Shown in pieces: positions 28,501-40,087 of a DNA stretch of 64,000 nucleotides (the first letter of the stretch is position 1; every line of letters begins with the position of its first letter). Source of the stretch: an uncultured Methylophilaceae bacterium (GTDB lineage: Bacteria; Pseudomonadota; Gammaproteobacteria; Burkholderiales; Methylophilaceae); contig CAILHX010000002.1 in NCBI GenBank assembly GCA_903834185.1, forward strand, positions 1-64,000. The letters run 5' to 3'. The translations under genes and the position numbers were made by a program. Below the pieces are notes generated by a model that saw nothing but the letters and a program-made list of their open reading frames with translations, had not been told where the DNA came from and made no database searches.

Positions 28501-30153
28501 ATGAGCGACCTTATCCATACCCAGCCACGCGCCTCCATCATCATGATTGCGCGCGAGCGGCATGCGCTGACGGAAACCGCGCTGGAATACGTGAATCGCA
28601 ATACCGCAAAACCTTACCGTCTCATCTATACCGATGGCCAGACGCCGGAATGGCTATGGCAGCGCCTTGAGCAACGTGCCCCGGAATGGGGACTGGAACT
28701 GATGCGCCAGCATAAGCCCTTATGGCCTCAGGCATTAAGGAACCGCGCGCTGGATTCGATCACTACCGATTATGTTGTGTTAATAGATAACGATGTCCTG
28801 GTTTCCCCGGGCTGGTTAGAAAAATTAGTCTCCTGCGCAGATGAGACCAACGCCGGCATTGTCGGTCCCTTGTACCTATGGGGCGATGGCGTCAAAAAGC
28901 CCCTCATCCACATGGCGGGTGGCTACCTTGAAAAAACCTCCACCGAGGCTGGCGACATACTCAGGCAATTCCATCCTTTCGAAAATGCAGAGTATGAAAA
29001 AGTCATTGCAGAGCTATCGCGAAAACAATGCGATAACGTAGAGTTTCACTGCATGCTGATCAGAACATCGGTGCTTAAAGAAATGGGGGGATTCGACGAA
29101 AGCATACTGAATGTGCACGAGCATGTAGACACCTGCCTCTCTGCGAAAAAACTGGGCTGGACTACATATATGGAACCGGCAGCGCAAGTCCATTTCCTGC
29201 ATTTTGCACCCTACAGACTGGAAGATATCGCCATGCTGCGCTGGCGTTGGGCCGATGCCAGTACCGAAACCAGCATTGAGGCTTTCTGCAAAAAATGGCA
29301 TGTGCTCAATCACCCGGACACATTCGACAATATGCGCCATTTTGTCAGCAATGTACTATCCGGGGGCATAGACCCTATCCGGAAATTTTCCCAGAGCTGC
29401 GCTGATCACAATATACCGATGCGGCGCGAAGAACTCCGACAAACGCGCTCCGATATGCTGAATATGGCAGCCGAACGCGGATATAACCCCCAAGAATTGG
29501 CTATTCTGAGCAATGGCTATCGCCTCGCCCAATCCCTGACCGACGGTGGTTATCGCCCATGTAGCCGTCCGTTCGTCAATCATCTGGTCGGCGTTGCCAG
29601 CATACTGATACGTTACGGCTTCAAAATAGATCTGGTGTTGACTGGCTTGCTGCATACTTTTTATAGCCACGGGCCGTCTCATCCCGATGGCGCGGATGCT
29701 GCAGTCGAGGCTGTCGCTACGCTGCTGGGCGGCATCGGCAGCCCCATAGAGAACCGCGTTCGTAGCTATACATTGAGGAACGGCAATTTCAGTGAATTTC
29801 TGAGCCGAAAAGTGCAGGAATTACTGATCTCCGAGGTAGAGGTATTGATTCTTGCCGCCGCAGTCTCGATCGAGATCAACCTCAGCGGGGAGGTACGCTA
29901 TTCCAGCAGAAGCGACGCGCTATCCGCAGACTACAACCAAGCACTCGCTCAGGCTTGCGACTTGCTTGGAGTGAATGGGCTGTCGGCAACCTTCGATCAA
30001 ATAAACCGGTCAGCCTCTGTATCGGCTGATCTCAATACCAAACTCAATCAAAGCTACCGCTTGCTCAGTGATAAACAGAATGCTGTTTCCATGTCCAACA
30101 ACCTCCTGACAGCCCAGCATAAACTCCAAGCCAGCCAGCCCGACCTGAAGTAA
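28501..30153 (+). CDS. Family 2 glycosyltransferase fused to an HD-like domain
   Basis: A 550-residue cytoplasmic protein. The N-terminal GT-A domain (about 10-235) has ASIIMIARER at the start, the metal-binding DND at 96-98 (VLIDNDVLVSPGW) and a GGFDES acceptor segment. A linker rich in charged residues (290-355) leads to a C-terminal part with NHLVGVASIL (360-369) and GLLHTFYSHG (382-391). These resemble the DUF6817/HD-type folds, although the full HD metal set is not certain. It begins 9 bp after the ArgA-like gene, and AAGG is close to the ATG, so the two may be co-transcribed. The sugar donor and acceptor are unknown. Confidence 0.75.
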   Translation: MSDLIHTQPRASIIMIARERHALTETALEYVNRNTAKPYRLIYTDGQTPEWLWQRLEQRAPEWGLELMRQHKPLWPQALRNRALDSITTDYVVLIDNDVLVSPGWLEKLVSCADETNAGIVGPLYLWGDGVKKPLIHMAGGYLEKTSTEAGDILRQFHPFENAEYEKVIAELSRKQCDNVEFHCMLIRTSVLKEMGGFDESILNVHEHVDTCLSAKKLGWTTYMEPAAQVHFLHFAPYRLEDIAMLRWRWADASTETSIEAFCKKWHVLNHPDTFDNMRHFVSNVLSGGIDPIRKFSQSCADHNIPMRREELRQTRSDMLNMAAERGYNPQELAILSNGYRLAQSLTDGGYRPCSRPFVNHLVGVASILIRYGFKIDLVLTGLLHTFYSHGPSHPDGADAAVEAVATLLGGIGSPIENRVRSYTLRNGNFSEFLSRKVQELLISEVEVLILAAAVSIEINLSGEVRYSSRSDALSADYNQALAQACDLLGVNGLSATFDQINRSASVSADLNTKLNQSYRLLSDKQNAVSMSNNLLTAQHKLQASQPDLK

Positions 30154-30176
30154 TTTCAGGTGACGTCATCACGGCT

Positions 30177-30204
30177 CTTGAAATTCTTGTAAGCATCCTT
30201 ATCT
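30177..30204 (+). promoter_or_regulatory. Possible heat-shock (sigma-32) promoter of hsp20
   Basis: CTTGAA (30177-30182) is followed after 14 bp by CCTTATCT (30197-30204), a good fit to the sigma-32 elements CTTGAA and CCCCATNT. It lies about 55 bp before the start of the small heat-shock gene. No CIRCE operator is present, so control by the HrcA encoded at 47 kb is not indicated here. Confidence 0.5.
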
Positions 30205-30258
30205 TGTTATCAAGGCCGCATGGCACTTTGATCAACTGCTTATGAAAGGAATTTACAA

Positions 30259-30690
30259 ATGGCTAATGTATCGCTTTACGACATTTATCAAACCCGCCCT
30301 CTCGATCCATTCGGAGATGTTTTTAATGGCTTTTTCCGTCCGGTACGCGTTGATAACGCACCCGACGTGCAGCTAAGAATGGATGTGAAGGAAAACGACA
30401 ACAAATATACCGTTCATGCCGAAATTCCAGGCGTGGCAAAGGAGGATATTCAGGTCACCATCGATGGCAGTCAGGTTTCCATCAGTGCAGAAGTAAAAAA
30501 GGAAAACGAGGTAAAAGACGGCGAGTCCGTGCTACGTTCAGAACGCTACTATGGAAAAGTTTCACGTAGCTTCAAAGTTTCCAGCGAAATCGACGAATCC
30601 TCATCGCAAGCGAAATACGAGAACGGCGTGCTGGAACTAGTGCTTCCGAAAAAAGCTGCGTCTGGAAGCAAGCGGCTCACAGTCAATTAG
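30259..30690 (+). CDS. Hsp20-family small heat-shock protein
   Basis: A 143-residue cytoplasmic chaperone that holds unfolding proteins. The alpha-crystallin domain spans about 36-130 (DVKENDNKYTVHAEIPGV, given here in part) and ends with the conserved AKYENGVLELVLPKK, in which the A-x-x-x-N-G-V-L motif is clear. The N-terminal region ends in FNGFFRPVR. AAAGGA lies ten bases before the ATG. A possible sigma-32 promoter is upstream and a strong terminator follows, so it is a single-gene unit. Confidence 0.95.
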   Translation: MANVSLYDIYQTRPLDPFGDVFNGFFRPVRVDNAPDVQLRMDVKENDNKYTVHAEIPGVAKEDIQVTIDGSQVSISAEVKKENEVKDGESVLRSERYYGKVSRSFKVSSEIDESSSQAKYENGVLELVLPKKAASGSKRLTVN

Positions 30691-30723
30691 CTTTTTGTTT
30701 GGCATTTTATAGTCTCCTCCCTC

Positions 30724-30752
30724 AGCGGCCTCTTCCCCGGGCCGCTTTTTTT
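30724..30752 (+). terminator. Terminator of hsp20
   Basis: AGCGGCC pairs with GGCCGCT around a nine-base loop, followed by seven T. It is 33 bp after the hsp20 stop codon. Confidence 0.88.
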
Positions 30753-30873
30753 ATTCTGCGACGACTCCATTCGATCAATCCGGCACTTGCCTCCCATTCA
30801 AAAGCAAAGTCCAATGGAACTCATGCCCAGCCTCATGTCAAATACCCTGCAAAATTAAGTGTTTCCAATAACT

Positions 30874-30974
30874 GTGATATATAACGTTACAACACACATA
30901 AATATCGAAATATTATTTATACAATCTCGTGATATATAAAGAGATATTAATTATACAAACTGGTGATATATAAA
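30874..30974 (+). repeat. Three direct repeats upstream of the RND efflux operon
   Basis: The 11-mer GTGATATATAA occurs exactly three times, starting at 30874, 30929 and 30963. The last two copies are extended to 24-bp units with only two mismatches (each begins TTATACAA) and are spaced by 34 bp, close to three helical turns. TTATA and TATAA at the ends give each unit partial dyad symmetry. The rest of the 334-bp gap (30691-31024) holds the hsp20 terminator and AT-rich DNA without a gene. These are probably operators for the regulator of the efflux genes. Confidence 0.65.
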
Positions 30975-31024
30975 CGTATCATCTTATTCTTGATGAATAT
31001 ATTTATAAAATTTAGGAAGTTTTT

Positions 31025-32302
31025 ATGGCCTTGCAACAAGAAAACCATCCATCGGCACACACACTCAAATCCAGCGGAAAATCATACGCATACACCATAA
31101 AATGGGCATTAGTTATTCTGATCATAGCCGGTATCGCCTGGATAGTTATTACTCACAGGCAGCAAGATGACCAGAAAAAAGCAGATGTACAATCCCTGCT
31201 AGGAAACAAACCGATGCCGGTATTGGTGGCAAAATCGGAAAAGCGTGACGTCAATGTCTATCTGAATGCATTAGGTACTGTGACGCCGCGCAATACCATT
31301 ACTGTAAAAGCACGCGTGGACGGTCAGTTGTTGAATGTATATTTCCGCGAAGGACAAATGGTCAAGTCCGGCGACTTGCTGGCACAGATCGACCCACGCC
31401 CTTTTGAAGTGCAATTGGGTCAGGCAGAAGGGCAGTTAACCCGAGACAAGGCGTTACTGGATAACGCGCTGATAGATGCGGAGCGCTACAAGACCCTGCT
31501 CGCGCAGGATTCGATATCCAAGCAACAGGCTGACACGCAGCAATCTCTGGTCAACCAATACCGTGGTGCCATCGCTGTAGACCAGGCGACCGTGGATAGC
31601 GCCAAGCTCCAACTTTCGTATTGCCGCATCACCGCCCCGATGAGCGGACGCGTAGGTTTACGCCTGGTGGATCCGGGCAACATGATACATAGTGCCGACA
31701 CTACTGGCATCGTCACCATCACGCAGTTACAGCCGATCACGGCTTTATTCAGTATCCCCGAAGACGACCTGTCTGCGGTTGTACAACGGGAAAAAGCGGT
31801 GGACTCTTTGGCTGTAGATGCTTATGACCGCAGTCAAAAATTCAAGCTGGCAAGCGGCAGCCTGCTCACTACAGATAACCAGATAGATACCACAACCGGC
31901 AGCATCAAATTACGGGCGGTGTTCAAGAACGAAAACGAGACTTTATTTCCCAACCAGTTCGTCAACATCAAATTGTTGGTGGATGTAGACCAGGCCGCCA
32001 CCGTAATTCCGCAATCCGCATTGCAGCGTGGCAAGAATGGGGTCTATGTTTATGTCGTCAATCCGGACCAGACCGTGTCTTTGAAGCAGGTTACCGCAGG
32101 TGATGCAGATGGTGAATTCGTTTCGATCAAAAAAGGGCTCAATCCGGGCGAAACATTAGTCGTGGATGGTGCGGATAAATTGCGCGACGGCGCCAGAGTC
32201 AAAACTACAACCCTTGATGCCACGCAAAAAGATACCCCCGACAAGAGCAAAAAACGAGGCCATTCCAAGGAGGGGTGGCAGCACAAACAGAGCGCGGAAT
32301 AA
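31025..32302 (+). CDS. mdtA: RND efflux periplasmic adaptor (MdtA-like)
   Basis: A 425-residue membrane-fusion protein linking the inner-membrane pump to the outer-membrane channel. An N-terminal signal anchor lies at about 26-43. The lipoyl half-motifs ([20 protein letters not shown], in pieces) flank a coiled-coil hairpin at about 125-205. The beta-barrel part ([15 protein letters not shown]) and a Lys-rich C-terminal tail follow. It opens an operon with two different RND pump genes and an outer-membrane factor, the arrangement known for MdtABC-TolC. A short DNA segment with three repeats lies upstream. Confidence 0.92.
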   Translation: MALQQENHPSAHTLKSSGKSYAYTIKWALVILIIAGIAWIVITHRQQDDQKKADVQSLLGNKPMPVLVAKSEKRDVNVYLNALGTVTPRNTITVKARVDGQLLNVYFREGQMVKSGDLLAQIDPRPFEVQLGQAEGQLTRDKALLDNALIDAERYKTLLAQDSISKQQADTQQSLVNQYRGAIAVDQATVDSAKLQLSYCRITAPMSGRVGLRLVDPGNMIHSADTTGIVTITQLQPITALFSIPEDDLSAVVQREKAVDSLAVDAYDRSQKFKLASGSLLTTDNQIDTTTGSIKLRAVFKNENETLFPNQFVNIKLLVDVDQAATVIPQSALQRGKNGVYVYVVNPDQTVSLKQVTAGDADGEFVSIKKGLNPGETLVVDGADKLRDGARVKTTTLDATQKDTPDKSKKRGHSKEGWQHKQSAE

Positions 32303-32309
32303 GTTTGAC

Positions 32310-35300
32310 ATGAATCCATCCCGCCTTTTTATTCTACGTCCGGTAGCGACTTCGCTACTGATGATGGCTATCCTGCTGTCCGGTTTGCTGGCATACCGCA
32401 TGCTGCCGCTTTCGGCATTGCCGGAAGTCGACTATCCGACTATTCAGGTGGTCACGCTCTACCCGGGGGCCAGCCCGGATGTGATCACCTCCACCATCAC
32501 CGCCCCTCTGGAACGACAGTTCGGGCAGATGCCGGGGCTGAACCAGATGTCGTCCACCAGTTCGGGTGGCGCATCCGTGATTACCCTACAATTCAATCTG
32601 TCGTTGAGCCTTGATGTCGCCGAGCAGCAGGTTCAGGCAGCCATCAATGCGGGCAGCAACTTTTTGCCCACCGACTTGCCGACCCCGCCCATCTATAGCA
32701 AGGTCAATCCGGCAGATGCCCCGATTCTGACTGTGGCGCTTTCTTCCAGATCGCTACCGCTGACCACGGTGGAAGATCTTGCCGATACCCGGCTGGCACA
32801 GAAAATCTCGCAATTGTCCGGAGTCGGCCTGGTCACGATCAGCGGCGGCCAGCGTCCGGCAGTTCGCATACAAGCCAATCCGAAAGCGCTGGCCGCTTAC
32901 GGCATCACGCTGGAAGATCTGCGCACTTCGATCACCAATGCCAACCTGACAGAAGCCAAAGGCAGTTTCGATGGGCCGTCGCGCGCATCCACCATCGATG
33001 CCAATGACCAGGTCAGAACTCCTGAGGAATACCAGCGACTGGTGGTGGCTTATCGTAATGGCGCACCTATACGCCTGAGTGATGTAGCCAGCGTGGTTTC
33101 GGCTGCAGAGAATATCCGACTTGCCGCCTGGGCTAATCGCGAACCTGCCGTGATATTGAACATTCAACGCCAGCCTGGGGCCAATGTGATCGAAGTGGCA
33201 GACCTCGTCAAGGCGTTGTTACCGCAATTACAGGCTTCCATTCCGGGCGCGGTAGATGTCACCCTGCTCACAGACCGAACTACCACTATCCGTGCCTCGG
33301 TCAAGGATGTGCAATTCGAATTGCTGCTATCGGTGGCGCTGGTGGTGATGGTGATCTTCCTGTTCCTGCGTAACATCCCGGCAACCATCATCCCCAGTTT
33401 CGCCGTACCGCTGTCGTTAGTGGGTACTTTTGGTGTGATGTACCTGATGGATTTCAGCATCAATAACCTGACGCTGATGGCGCTCACCATCGCCACCGGT
33501 TTTGTGGTGGATGACGCAGTGGTGATGATAGAGAATATCTCACGCTACATCGAGCAGGGCGATACCCCACTGGAAGCCGCGCTCAAAGGTTCCAAACAGA
33601 TCGGTTTCACCATCATCTCGCTCACACTCTCACTCATTGCGGTACTGATACCGCTACTGTTCATGGGCGATGTAGTGGGACGTCTGTTCCGGGAGTTCGC
33701 CATCACACTCTCCGTTGCCATCCTGATCTCAGCAGTGGTGTCGCTGACGCTGACGCCGATGATGTGCGCAAAATTGCTACGCCATAAACCGGATTCGGAG
33801 CAAACATGGTTCTACCGGGCTGCAGGCGGCTTCATCGACAGGCTGACCGCGTTTTACGGAAAATTGCTGACGCATGTACTCAACCACCAATGGTTAACGC
33901 TGCTGGTGGCGTTAGGTACGTTGTTGCTGACTATCGCCTTGTACATCATGATCCCCAAAGGCTTCTTCCCGATACAGGATACCGGCGTGATCCAGGGCAT
34001 TACCGAAGCCCCGCAATCGATTTCCTTTGCGGCGATGGCTGAGCGCCAACAAGCTTTGGTGGACGTGATACTCAAGGATCCGGCAGTGGAAAGCCTGTCA
34101 TCTTTCATCGGCGTTGACGGCACCAATACCACGCTCAATAGCGGGCGCTTGCTGATCAATCTCAAACCCAAAACGAAACGTGGCGATAATGTACAAGTGG
34201 TGATGACGCATCTGCAACAGGAAGTTGCCGAAGTCAGCGGCATTAAGCTGTATATGCAGCCGGTACAGGATCTGACCATTGAAGATCATGTCAGCCGTAA
34301 CCAATACCAGTTCGTCATGGAAGATGCAGACCCGCAGATACTGGAGAATGGTGTGGATGCTTTGCTCAAACGCCTGCGCCAATCCCCTGCGTTGAAAGAT
34401 ACCGCCAGCGATATTCAGGATAAAGGCTTGCAAGCTTATCTGGAGATAGATCGTGATACGGCAGGGCGGCTGGGCATCACCACCGCAGCCATCGACAACG
34501 CGTTATACAATGCTTTCGGCCAGCGCCTGATCTCCAATATCTTTACCCAATCCAACCAGTACCGCGTGGTATTGGAGGTGGCACCGGAGTTTAGCCGGGG
34601 ATTGGATGCACTGAACGGGATCTACGTCACTTCGATCAAGAGTGACGGAACCAGCGGAGGTCAGGTTCCGCTGAATACGGTCGCCAAGATCAGCACACGC
34701 GAAACACCATTACTCATTAACCACTTCGGGCAATTCCCGGCAGCGAATATCTCATTCAATCTCGGCGCGGAGTCTTCACTCAGCGATGCAGTCAAAGCCA
34801 TACAGGACGCCCAGCAGGAGGTCATGCTACCGCAGAGTACACGGCTGGTATTCCAGGGTGCCGCCACTGCATTCCAGGCCTCGTTGAGTAATCAGTTATT
34901 GCTGATTCTGGCAGCGGTGGTGACCATGTATATCGTGCTCGGTGTGCTATATGAAAGTTATGTACATCCTGTCACCATACTTTCCACCCTGCCTTCTGCC
35001 GGCGTAGGCGCACTACTGGCACTCATGATGTCCGGCAACGATCTGGGTATCGTCGGCATCATCGGCATCATCCTGTTGATCGGTATCGTCAAAAAGAACG
35101 CCATCATGATGATCGATTTCGCGCTTGAGGCACAACGCGATGAAGGCAAGCCTGCGCGCGAGGCGATCTATGAGGCTTGCATGCTGCGATTACGCCCCAT
35201 CCTGATGACCACTATGGCATCGCTGTTAGGCGCACTGCCATTGATGTTAGGTACCGGCGTTGGTTCCGAGTTGCGGCATCCATTGGGGTTGACCATGGTA

Positions 35301-35411
35301 GGCGGCCTGATCGTAAGCCAGGCACTCACGTTATTCACTACGCCCGTCATCTATTTGTTATTCGATGGCATTGCCAGGCGCGTATCGGCCAGGGTTAAAG
35401 CGAGCAATTGA
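32310..35411 (+). CDS. mdtB: RND multidrug efflux transporter, MdtB-like
   Basis: A 1033-residue inner-membrane proton/drug antiporter of the hydrophobe/amphiphile RND family. The protein begins [18 protein letters not shown], like E. coli MdtB. Twelve membrane helices are seen in two halves, with the proton-relay helix [14 protein letters not shown] (two Asp) and the repeated [11 protein letters not shown]. It starts 8 bp after mdtA; the open frame reaches 48 codons further upstream inside mdtA, but family alignment favours 32310. In E. coli MdtB and MdtC form a heterotrimer, and the same is expected here because mdtC follows. Confidence 0.94.
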   Translation: MNPSRLFILRPVATSLLMMAILLSGLLAYRMLPLSALPEVDYPTIQVVTLYPGASPDVITSTITAPLERQFGQMPGLNQMSSTSSGGASVITLQFNLSLSLDVAEQQVQAAINAGSNFLPTDLPTPPIYSKVNPADAPILTVALSSRSLPLTTVEDLADTRLAQKISQLSGVGLVTISGGQRPAVRIQANPKALAAYGITLEDLRTSITNANLTEAKGSFDGPSRASTIDANDQVRTPEEYQRLVVAYRNGAPIRLSDVASVVSAAENIRLAAWANREPAVILNIQRQPGANVIEVADLVKALLPQLQASIPGAVDVTLLTDRTTTIRASVKDVQFELLLSVALVVMVIFLFLRNIPATIIPSFAVPLSLVGTFGVMYLMDFSINNLTLMALTIATGFVVDDAVVMIENISRYIEQGDTPLEAALKGSKQIGFTIISLTLSLIAVLIPLLFMGDVVGRLFREFAITLSVAILISAVVSLTLTPMMCAKLLRHKPDSEQTWFYRAAGGFIDRLTAFYGKLLTHVLNHQWLTLLVALGTLLLTIALYIMIPKGFFPIQDTGVIQGITEAPQSISFAAMAERQQALVDVILKDPAVESLSSFIGVDGTNTTLNSGRLLINLKPKTKRGDNVQVVMTHLQQEVAEVSGIKLYMQPVQDLTIEDHVSRNQYQFVMEDADPQILENGVDALLKRLRQSPALKDTASDIQDKGLQAYLEIDRDTAGRLGITTAAIDNALYNAFGQRLISNIFTQSNQYRVVLEVAPEFSRGLDALNGIYVTSIKSDGTSGGQVPLNTVAKISTRETPLLINHFGQFPAANISFNLGAESSLSDAVKAIQDAQQEVMLPQSTRLVFQGAATAFQASLSNQLLLILAAVVTMYIVLGVLYESYVHPVTILSTLPSAGVGALLALMMSGNDLGIVGIIGIILLIGIVKKNAIMMIDFALEAQRDEGKPAREAIYEACMLRLRPILMTTMASLLGALPLMLGTGVGSELRHPLGLTMVGGLIVSQALTLFTTPVIYLLFDGIARRVSARVKASN

Positions 35412-35437
35412 AGGCACGCCAAGTGAGCCCACTCTAA

Positions 35438-38400
35438 TTGAATTTTTCTGCCATCTTCGTTAATCGCCCGGTCGCTACCAGCCTGCTAACGCTGGCGATC
35501 ACACTTGCAGGTGCCGTGGCCTTCAATCTGTTGCCGGTATCGGCATTGCCGCAAGTGGATTTCCCCACCATCTCGATAGAAGCATCGTTGCCGGGTGCCA
35601 GCCCTGAAACGATGGCCACTGCAGTTGCTACCCCGCTTGAAAGATCGCTGGGGCGTATTGCAGGGGTCAACGAAATGACCTCTTCCAGTTCTCAGGGTTC
35701 GACCCGGATCATTCTGCAATTCGACCTTGAACGTAACATTAATGGCGCCGCCCGCGATGTCGAGGCTGCCATCAATGCAGCACACAGCCTGTTACCGACA
35801 GGATTGCCGACCAACCCGACCTACCATAAGGTCAACCCGGCAGATGCACCCATTATGATCATCGCGCTGACTTCCGATATTCTGCCCCAAGGCAAGCTCT
35901 ACGATGCGGCATCGACTGTCATGGCGCAAAAGCTGTCTCAGGTCAAAGGTGTCGGGCAAGTCAGCATAGGCGGTAGTTCACTACCCGCGGTGCGTGTCGA
36001 GCTCAATCCGGATGCGCTCAATAAATATGGCATTCCCCTAACCGCCGTCAGCAACGCGATCTCTTCCACTAACGCAAACCGCCCCAAAGGGATCATTGAA
36101 GACGGTGACCGTCAATGGCAGCTATCCGCCAATGATCAGGCCCAGACTGCCAAAGATTATATGCCGTTGATCATTTCCTATCACGATGGGGCACCGGTGC
36201 GGCTGGCCGATGTCGCAGATGTGGTGGATTCGGTGCAGGATGTCCGTAACGAAGGCCTGGCGAACGGTAAGCCTGCCGTACTAATCCAGATTCGTCGTCA
36301 GCCGGGCGCCAATATCATCGAGACCATAGACCGTATTCGCGCCGCATTACCGCAATTGAAGTCTTCCATCGCCGGAGCGATTGACGTCACTATCGTCAGT
36401 GACCGTTCCCCTACCATCCGCGCTTCTGTGCATGATGTGGAGAACTCATTGGCAATCTCCATCAGTCTGGTGATCATGGTCGTTTTCCTGTTTTTGCGTA
36501 ACCCGCGCGCGTCCATCATTCCCGCGGTTGCAGTCCCGGTTTCATTGGTCGGCACCTTTGGCGTCATGTATCTATGCGGCTACAGTCTGGATAATCTGTC
36601 GCTGATGGCACTCACAGTAGGGACGGGGTTTGTCGTGGACGATGCCATCGTGGTACTGGAAAACGTTTCGCGCCATATCGAAAACGGCGAAACGCCCTTG
36701 CAGGCTACGCTCAAAGGAGCGCGCGAAGTGGCATTCACTGTCGTGTCCATGAGCGTTTCTCTGGTGGCGGTATTTCTCCCGTTGTTATTGATGGGCGGTA
36801 TCGTCGGACGGTTATTGCGGGAGTTTGCCGTGACCCTGTCAGTAGCAGTTGCAGTCTCACTTCTGGTCTCGCTGACTGCCACGCCGATGATGTGTGCTCA
36901 TCTACTCAAGCACAAACATGAGAATGCAAAACCCGGGCGTTTTGCGGAGTGGGGCGAACGCATTTTCAACGCCCTGCTGCAAGCCTATAAAAATACCCTG
37001 AATGTTGTGTTGCGCCATAGCCGCCTCACCATGCTGGTATTGCTGGCAACGGTGTGCCTCAATTTCTACTTGTATATCATCGTTCCCAAGGGCTTCGTCC
37101 CGCAGCAGGATACCGGGCGAATCTCGGGTGCGATCCAGGCTGATCAGAGCATCTCCTTTCAGGCCATGCAAAAAAAGTTGGCTGATTTTATAGCCATTAT
37201 CCGGCGTGACCCGGCAGTCGCCAACGTGGTGGGATTCATCGGCGGCGGTGCCCGTAACGGCGGTTTCATCTTCATCATTCTCAAACCGCAATCCGTGCGC
37301 AAGGTCTCGGCTGACCTGGTCATCAAAAGGCTACGTCCCAAGCTTAACAAGGAACCTGGTGCCAATCTATACCTGCAAACTGATCAGGATATCCGCATGG
37401 GAGGCCGGGCAGGTAATGCACAATATCAGTACACCTTGCAGGGAGACGACCTGAAGGAACTGCAAAACTGGGAGCCGCGCATACGCGAAGCGATCACTAA
37501 ACTGCCGTTAGTGACAGATGTGAGCGGAGACAAGCAGGATCAAGGGCTGCAAACACTACTCACCATCGATCGCGATGCAGCTGCCCGTCTGGGTGTTACG
37601 GTGAAAATGATAGATACCGTGCTTAACGGCGCTTTTGGTCAGCGCCAGGTCTCCACCATTTACGCACCGCTCAATCAGTACTATGTGATCATGGAAGTCG
37701 CGCCGCAGTATTGGCAAAATCCGGAATCGCTACGAAGGATCTATATCGTGACTGCAGATGGGGCACAGGTGCCGCTATCGGCGATCAGCCACTTTGAACC
37801 AAGCACTTCGCCTCTAGGTGTCAATCATCAAGGCCAGTTTGCGGCCTCAACTATTTCATTCAATCTGAAACCCGGCGTTTCGCTATCGCAAGCGACCGTC
37901 GCCATTGATAACACTTTTACCAGCATAGGCGTGCCCGGCTCGATACGCGGTAGTTTTCAGGGAACCGCCAAAGTATTCCAGGCCTCTCTTGAGAATCAGC
38001 CCTGGCTCATCCTGGCTGCCCTGCTGACGGTCTATATCGTCCTCGGGATATTGTACGAGAGCTATATCCACCCGCTGACCATACTTTCCACCCTGCCATC
38101 GGCAGGAATAGGAGCATTACTGGCACTGCTGGCCTTTCATGGAGAGTTCAACATCATGGCGATGATAGGTGTGATCCTGCTGATAGGTATCGTCAAAAAG
38201 AACGCGATTATGATGATTGATTTTGCCATCGACGCCCAACGCAGTCGTAATCTCAGCCCGCAGGAAGCGATCTATGAGGCCTGCCAGATCCGCTTCCGCC
38301 CCATCATCATGACCACCATGGCAGCATTATTTGGCGCACTGCCGTTAGCATTGGGTTGGGGGGAAGGTTTTGAGTTAAGGCAACCCCTGGGGATATCCAT

Positions 38401-38545
38401 TGTCGGAGGTCTTATCGTGAGTCAGTTACTTACGCTATACACCACACCGGTGGTTTACCTTTATCTTGATCGTTTCAGTATCTGGTTCGTCCGCCGTTTT
38501 GGCCGGAGTGAGAAGCGTCCTATTGAAAGTTTGGCGAGCCAGTGA
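35438..38545 (+). CDS. mdtC: RND multidrug efflux transporter, MdtC-like
   Basis: A 1035-residue RND pump, the partner of MdtB. It begins at TTG ([17 protein letters not shown]) and follows the MdtC pattern throughout: [17 protein letters not shown]-type porter region, [26 protein letters not shown] with the two relay Asp residues, and [11 protein letters not shown]. Overall similarity to E. coli MdtC is higher than to MdtB, so the two genes are distinct subfamily members and not a recent duplication. It lies 26 bp after mdtB. Substrates of the E. coli homologue include bile salts and novobiocin; those here are unknown. Confidence 0.94.
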   Translation: MNFSAIFVNRPVATSLLTLAITLAGAVAFNLLPVSALPQVDFPTISIEASLPGASPETMATAVATPLERSLGRIAGVNEMTSSSSQGSTRIILQFDLERNINGAARDVEAAINAAHSLLPTGLPTNPTYHKVNPADAPIMIIALTSDILPQGKLYDAASTVMAQKLSQVKGVGQVSIGGSSLPAVRVELNPDALNKYGIPLTAVSNAISSTNANRPKGIIEDGDRQWQLSANDQAQTAKDYMPLIISYHDGAPVRLADVADVVDSVQDVRNEGLANGKPAVLIQIRRQPGANIIETIDRIRAALPQLKSSIAGAIDVTIVSDRSPTIRASVHDVENSLAISISLVIMVVFLFLRNPRASIIPAVAVPVSLVGTFGVMYLCGYSLDNLSLMALTVGTGFVVDDAIVVLENVSRHIENGETPLQATLKGAREVAFTVVSMSVSLVAVFLPLLLMGGIVGRLLREFAVTLSVAVAVSLLVSLTATPMMCAHLLKHKHENAKPGRFAEWGERIFNALLQAYKNTLNVVLRHSRLTMLVLLATVCLNFYLYIIVPKGFVPQQDTGRISGAIQADQSISFQAMQKKLADFIAIIRRDPAVANVVGFIGGGARNGGFIFIILKPQSVRKVSADLVIKRLRPKLNKEPGANLYLQTDQDIRMGGRAGNAQYQYTLQGDDLKELQNWEPRIREAITKLPLVTDVSGDKQDQGLQTLLTIDRDAAARLGVTVKMIDTVLNGAFGQRQVSTIYAPLNQYYVIMEVAPQYWQNPESLRRIYIVTADGAQVPLSAISHFEPSTSPLGVNHQGQFAASTISFNLKPGVSLSQATVAIDNTFTSIGVPGSIRGSFQGTAKVFQASLENQPWLILAALLTVYIVLGILYESYIHPLTILSTLPSAGIGALLALLAFHGEFNIMAMIGVILLIGIVKKNAIMMIDFAIDAQRSRNLSPQEAIYEACQIRFRPIIMTTMAALFGALPLALGWGEGFELRQPLGISIVGGLIVSQLLTLYTTPVVYLYLDRFSIWFVRRFGRSEKRPIESLASQ

Positions 38546-38571
38546 TGTATAAGGAAATAAGGAGTCGTTGT

Positions 38572-40032
38572 ATGAGAGCATTCAACCAGGCGAAACCATT
38601 TAATCAAATCGTGCAAGCTGCACTATTGAGCGTGTGCCTGTTATCTGCATGCACGGTAGGGCCGGATTATGTGAAGCCGGCCATGGACGTGCCCGCTGCA
38701 TTCAAGGAACAGCAAGGCTGGAAGGTAGCGCAACCAAAGGATGAACTCCCGCGCGGGAAATGGTGGGAGATCTTTGGCGATAGCACGCTGAATCAATTAA
38801 TCGAGCAAGTCGAGGTATCCAACCAAAACCTGCGCATCGTTGAAGCACAATACCGTCAGGCGCAAGCTTTGGCACAACAGGCAGGCGCTGCCTATTACCC
38901 TGCCGTCACCGGCGGCGTTTCAGCAACGCGCAGTCGCGCTGGCAATACCAATGGCACTACAGGTGTCAGCAGCTCAAATATCAATACAACATATAACCTG
39001 AATGCTGGTGTCAGCTGGGAAGCCGACCTGTGGGGAAGCATCAGGCGCTCGGTAGAAGCCGGCAGCGCCAGTGCAGAAGCCAGTGCCGCAGATATTGAAG
39101 CGGCCAAATTGAGTGCGCAGGCGGAATTGGCACAGGATTACTTTTTGCTACGCATCGCAGATGCCAGAAAAGTGCTGCTGGACGATACCGTCGCTGCTTA
39201 TGAAAAATCGCTGCAACTCACCCAAAACCAGTACAACGTTGGTGTTGCAGCACGCGCAGATGTGGTGACAGCTGACACGCAGCTGAAATCAGCCAAAGCT
39301 CAGGCTGCGGATGTGGGTGTGCAGCGCGCGCAACTTGAGCATGCAATCGCCATCCTGATCGGCAAAACGCCCGCCGAGTTCTCTATGGCTCCGCTCTCTT
39401 CAAAGTTTGAGTTACTGCCACCACAAATTCCGCTTGGTATGCCATCGCAATTACTTGAACGCCGCCCGGACATTGCCGCAGCGGAACGCCGGGCGGCCTC
39501 AGCCAACGCCAAGATCGGGGTGGCAGAAGCCGCGTTTTATCCTGACCTTACACTTTCTGCCGAGGCCGGATTCAAGAGCACCAGCTTCGCCAAATGGCTG
39601 ACTTTTCCTGCCCGATTCTGGACACTAGGCCCGGCCTTGGCACAAACCATTTTTGATGGCGGCTTGCGCAAGGCACAGACCGCACAAGCAGTTGCCGTAT
39701 ACGACCAAAGTGTGGCCACGTATCGTCAAACCGTACTGGGCGGATTTCAGGAAGTAGAAGACAATCTGGCAGCGTTACGTATTCTGGAGCAGGAAGCAGC
39801 ACTGCAGGATGAAGCGGTAAAGTCTGCTCGCGAATCGGTGCAGATCACCACCAATCAATACAAGGCAGGCATCGTCAACTTCCTCAATGTCGTTAATGTC
39901 GAAACCATTGCGCTTGATAATCAACGAACCGCACTCACCATTCAAAGCAACCGGCTTTCTGCATCAGTATTGTTGATCAAGGCGCTGGGTGGCGGCTGGA
40001 AAGCCAGTGACCTCCACTCCTCCAAAGGGTAA
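38572..40032 (+). CDS. RND outer-membrane factor (NodT/OprM family lipoprotein)
   Basis: A 486-residue TolC-type channel that carries the efflux substrate across the outer membrane. The signal peptide ends in the lipobox LLSAC, so the N-terminal Cys is lipidated. Two repeats of the OEP domain follow (about 60-250 and 265-470), with the second showing LLERRPDIAAAERRAASAN and QTIFDGGLRKAQ. The start at 38572 is set by AAGGAG seven bases upstream; an upstream ATG that overlaps the mdtC stop is less likely. It completes a self-contained tripartite efflux operon. Confidence 0.93.
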   Translation: MRAFNQAKPFNQIVQAALLSVCLLSACTVGPDYVKPAMDVPAAFKEQQGWKVAQPKDELPRGKWWEIFGDSTLNQLIEQVEVSNQNLRIVEAQYRQAQALAQQAGAAYYPAVTGGVSATRSRAGNTNGTTGVSSSNINTTYNLNAGVSWEADLWGSIRRSVEAGSASAEASAADIEAAKLSAQAELAQDYFLLRIADARKVLLDDTVAAYEKSLQLTQNQYNVGVAARADVVTADTQLKSAKAQAADVGVQRAQLEHAIAILIGKTPAEFSMAPLSSKFELLPPQIPLGMPSQLLERRPDIAAAERRAASANAKIGVAEAAFYPDLTLSAEAGFKSTSFAKWLTFPARFWTLGPALAQTIFDGGLRKAQTAQAVAVYDQSVATYRQTVLGGFQEVEDNLAALRILEQEAALQDEAVKSARESVQITTNQYKAGIVNFLNVVNVETIALDNQRTALTIQSNRLSASVLLIKALGGGWKASDLHSSKG

Positions 40033-40036
40033 TTAA

Positions 40037-40087
40037 GCATCAGCTCAAATAACCGGGCGTGATGCCCCCTTTTATTTGAGCTGATGC
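40037..40087. terminator. Long inverted repeat between convergent genes
   Basis: Perfect 16-bp arms (GCATCAGCTCAAATAA and its complement) flank a 19-base loop that contains a second small hairpin (GGGC with GCCC). The right arm begins exactly at the stop codon of the MFS gene. It probably terminates transcription from both the efflux operon and the MFS gene. Confidence 0.8.
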
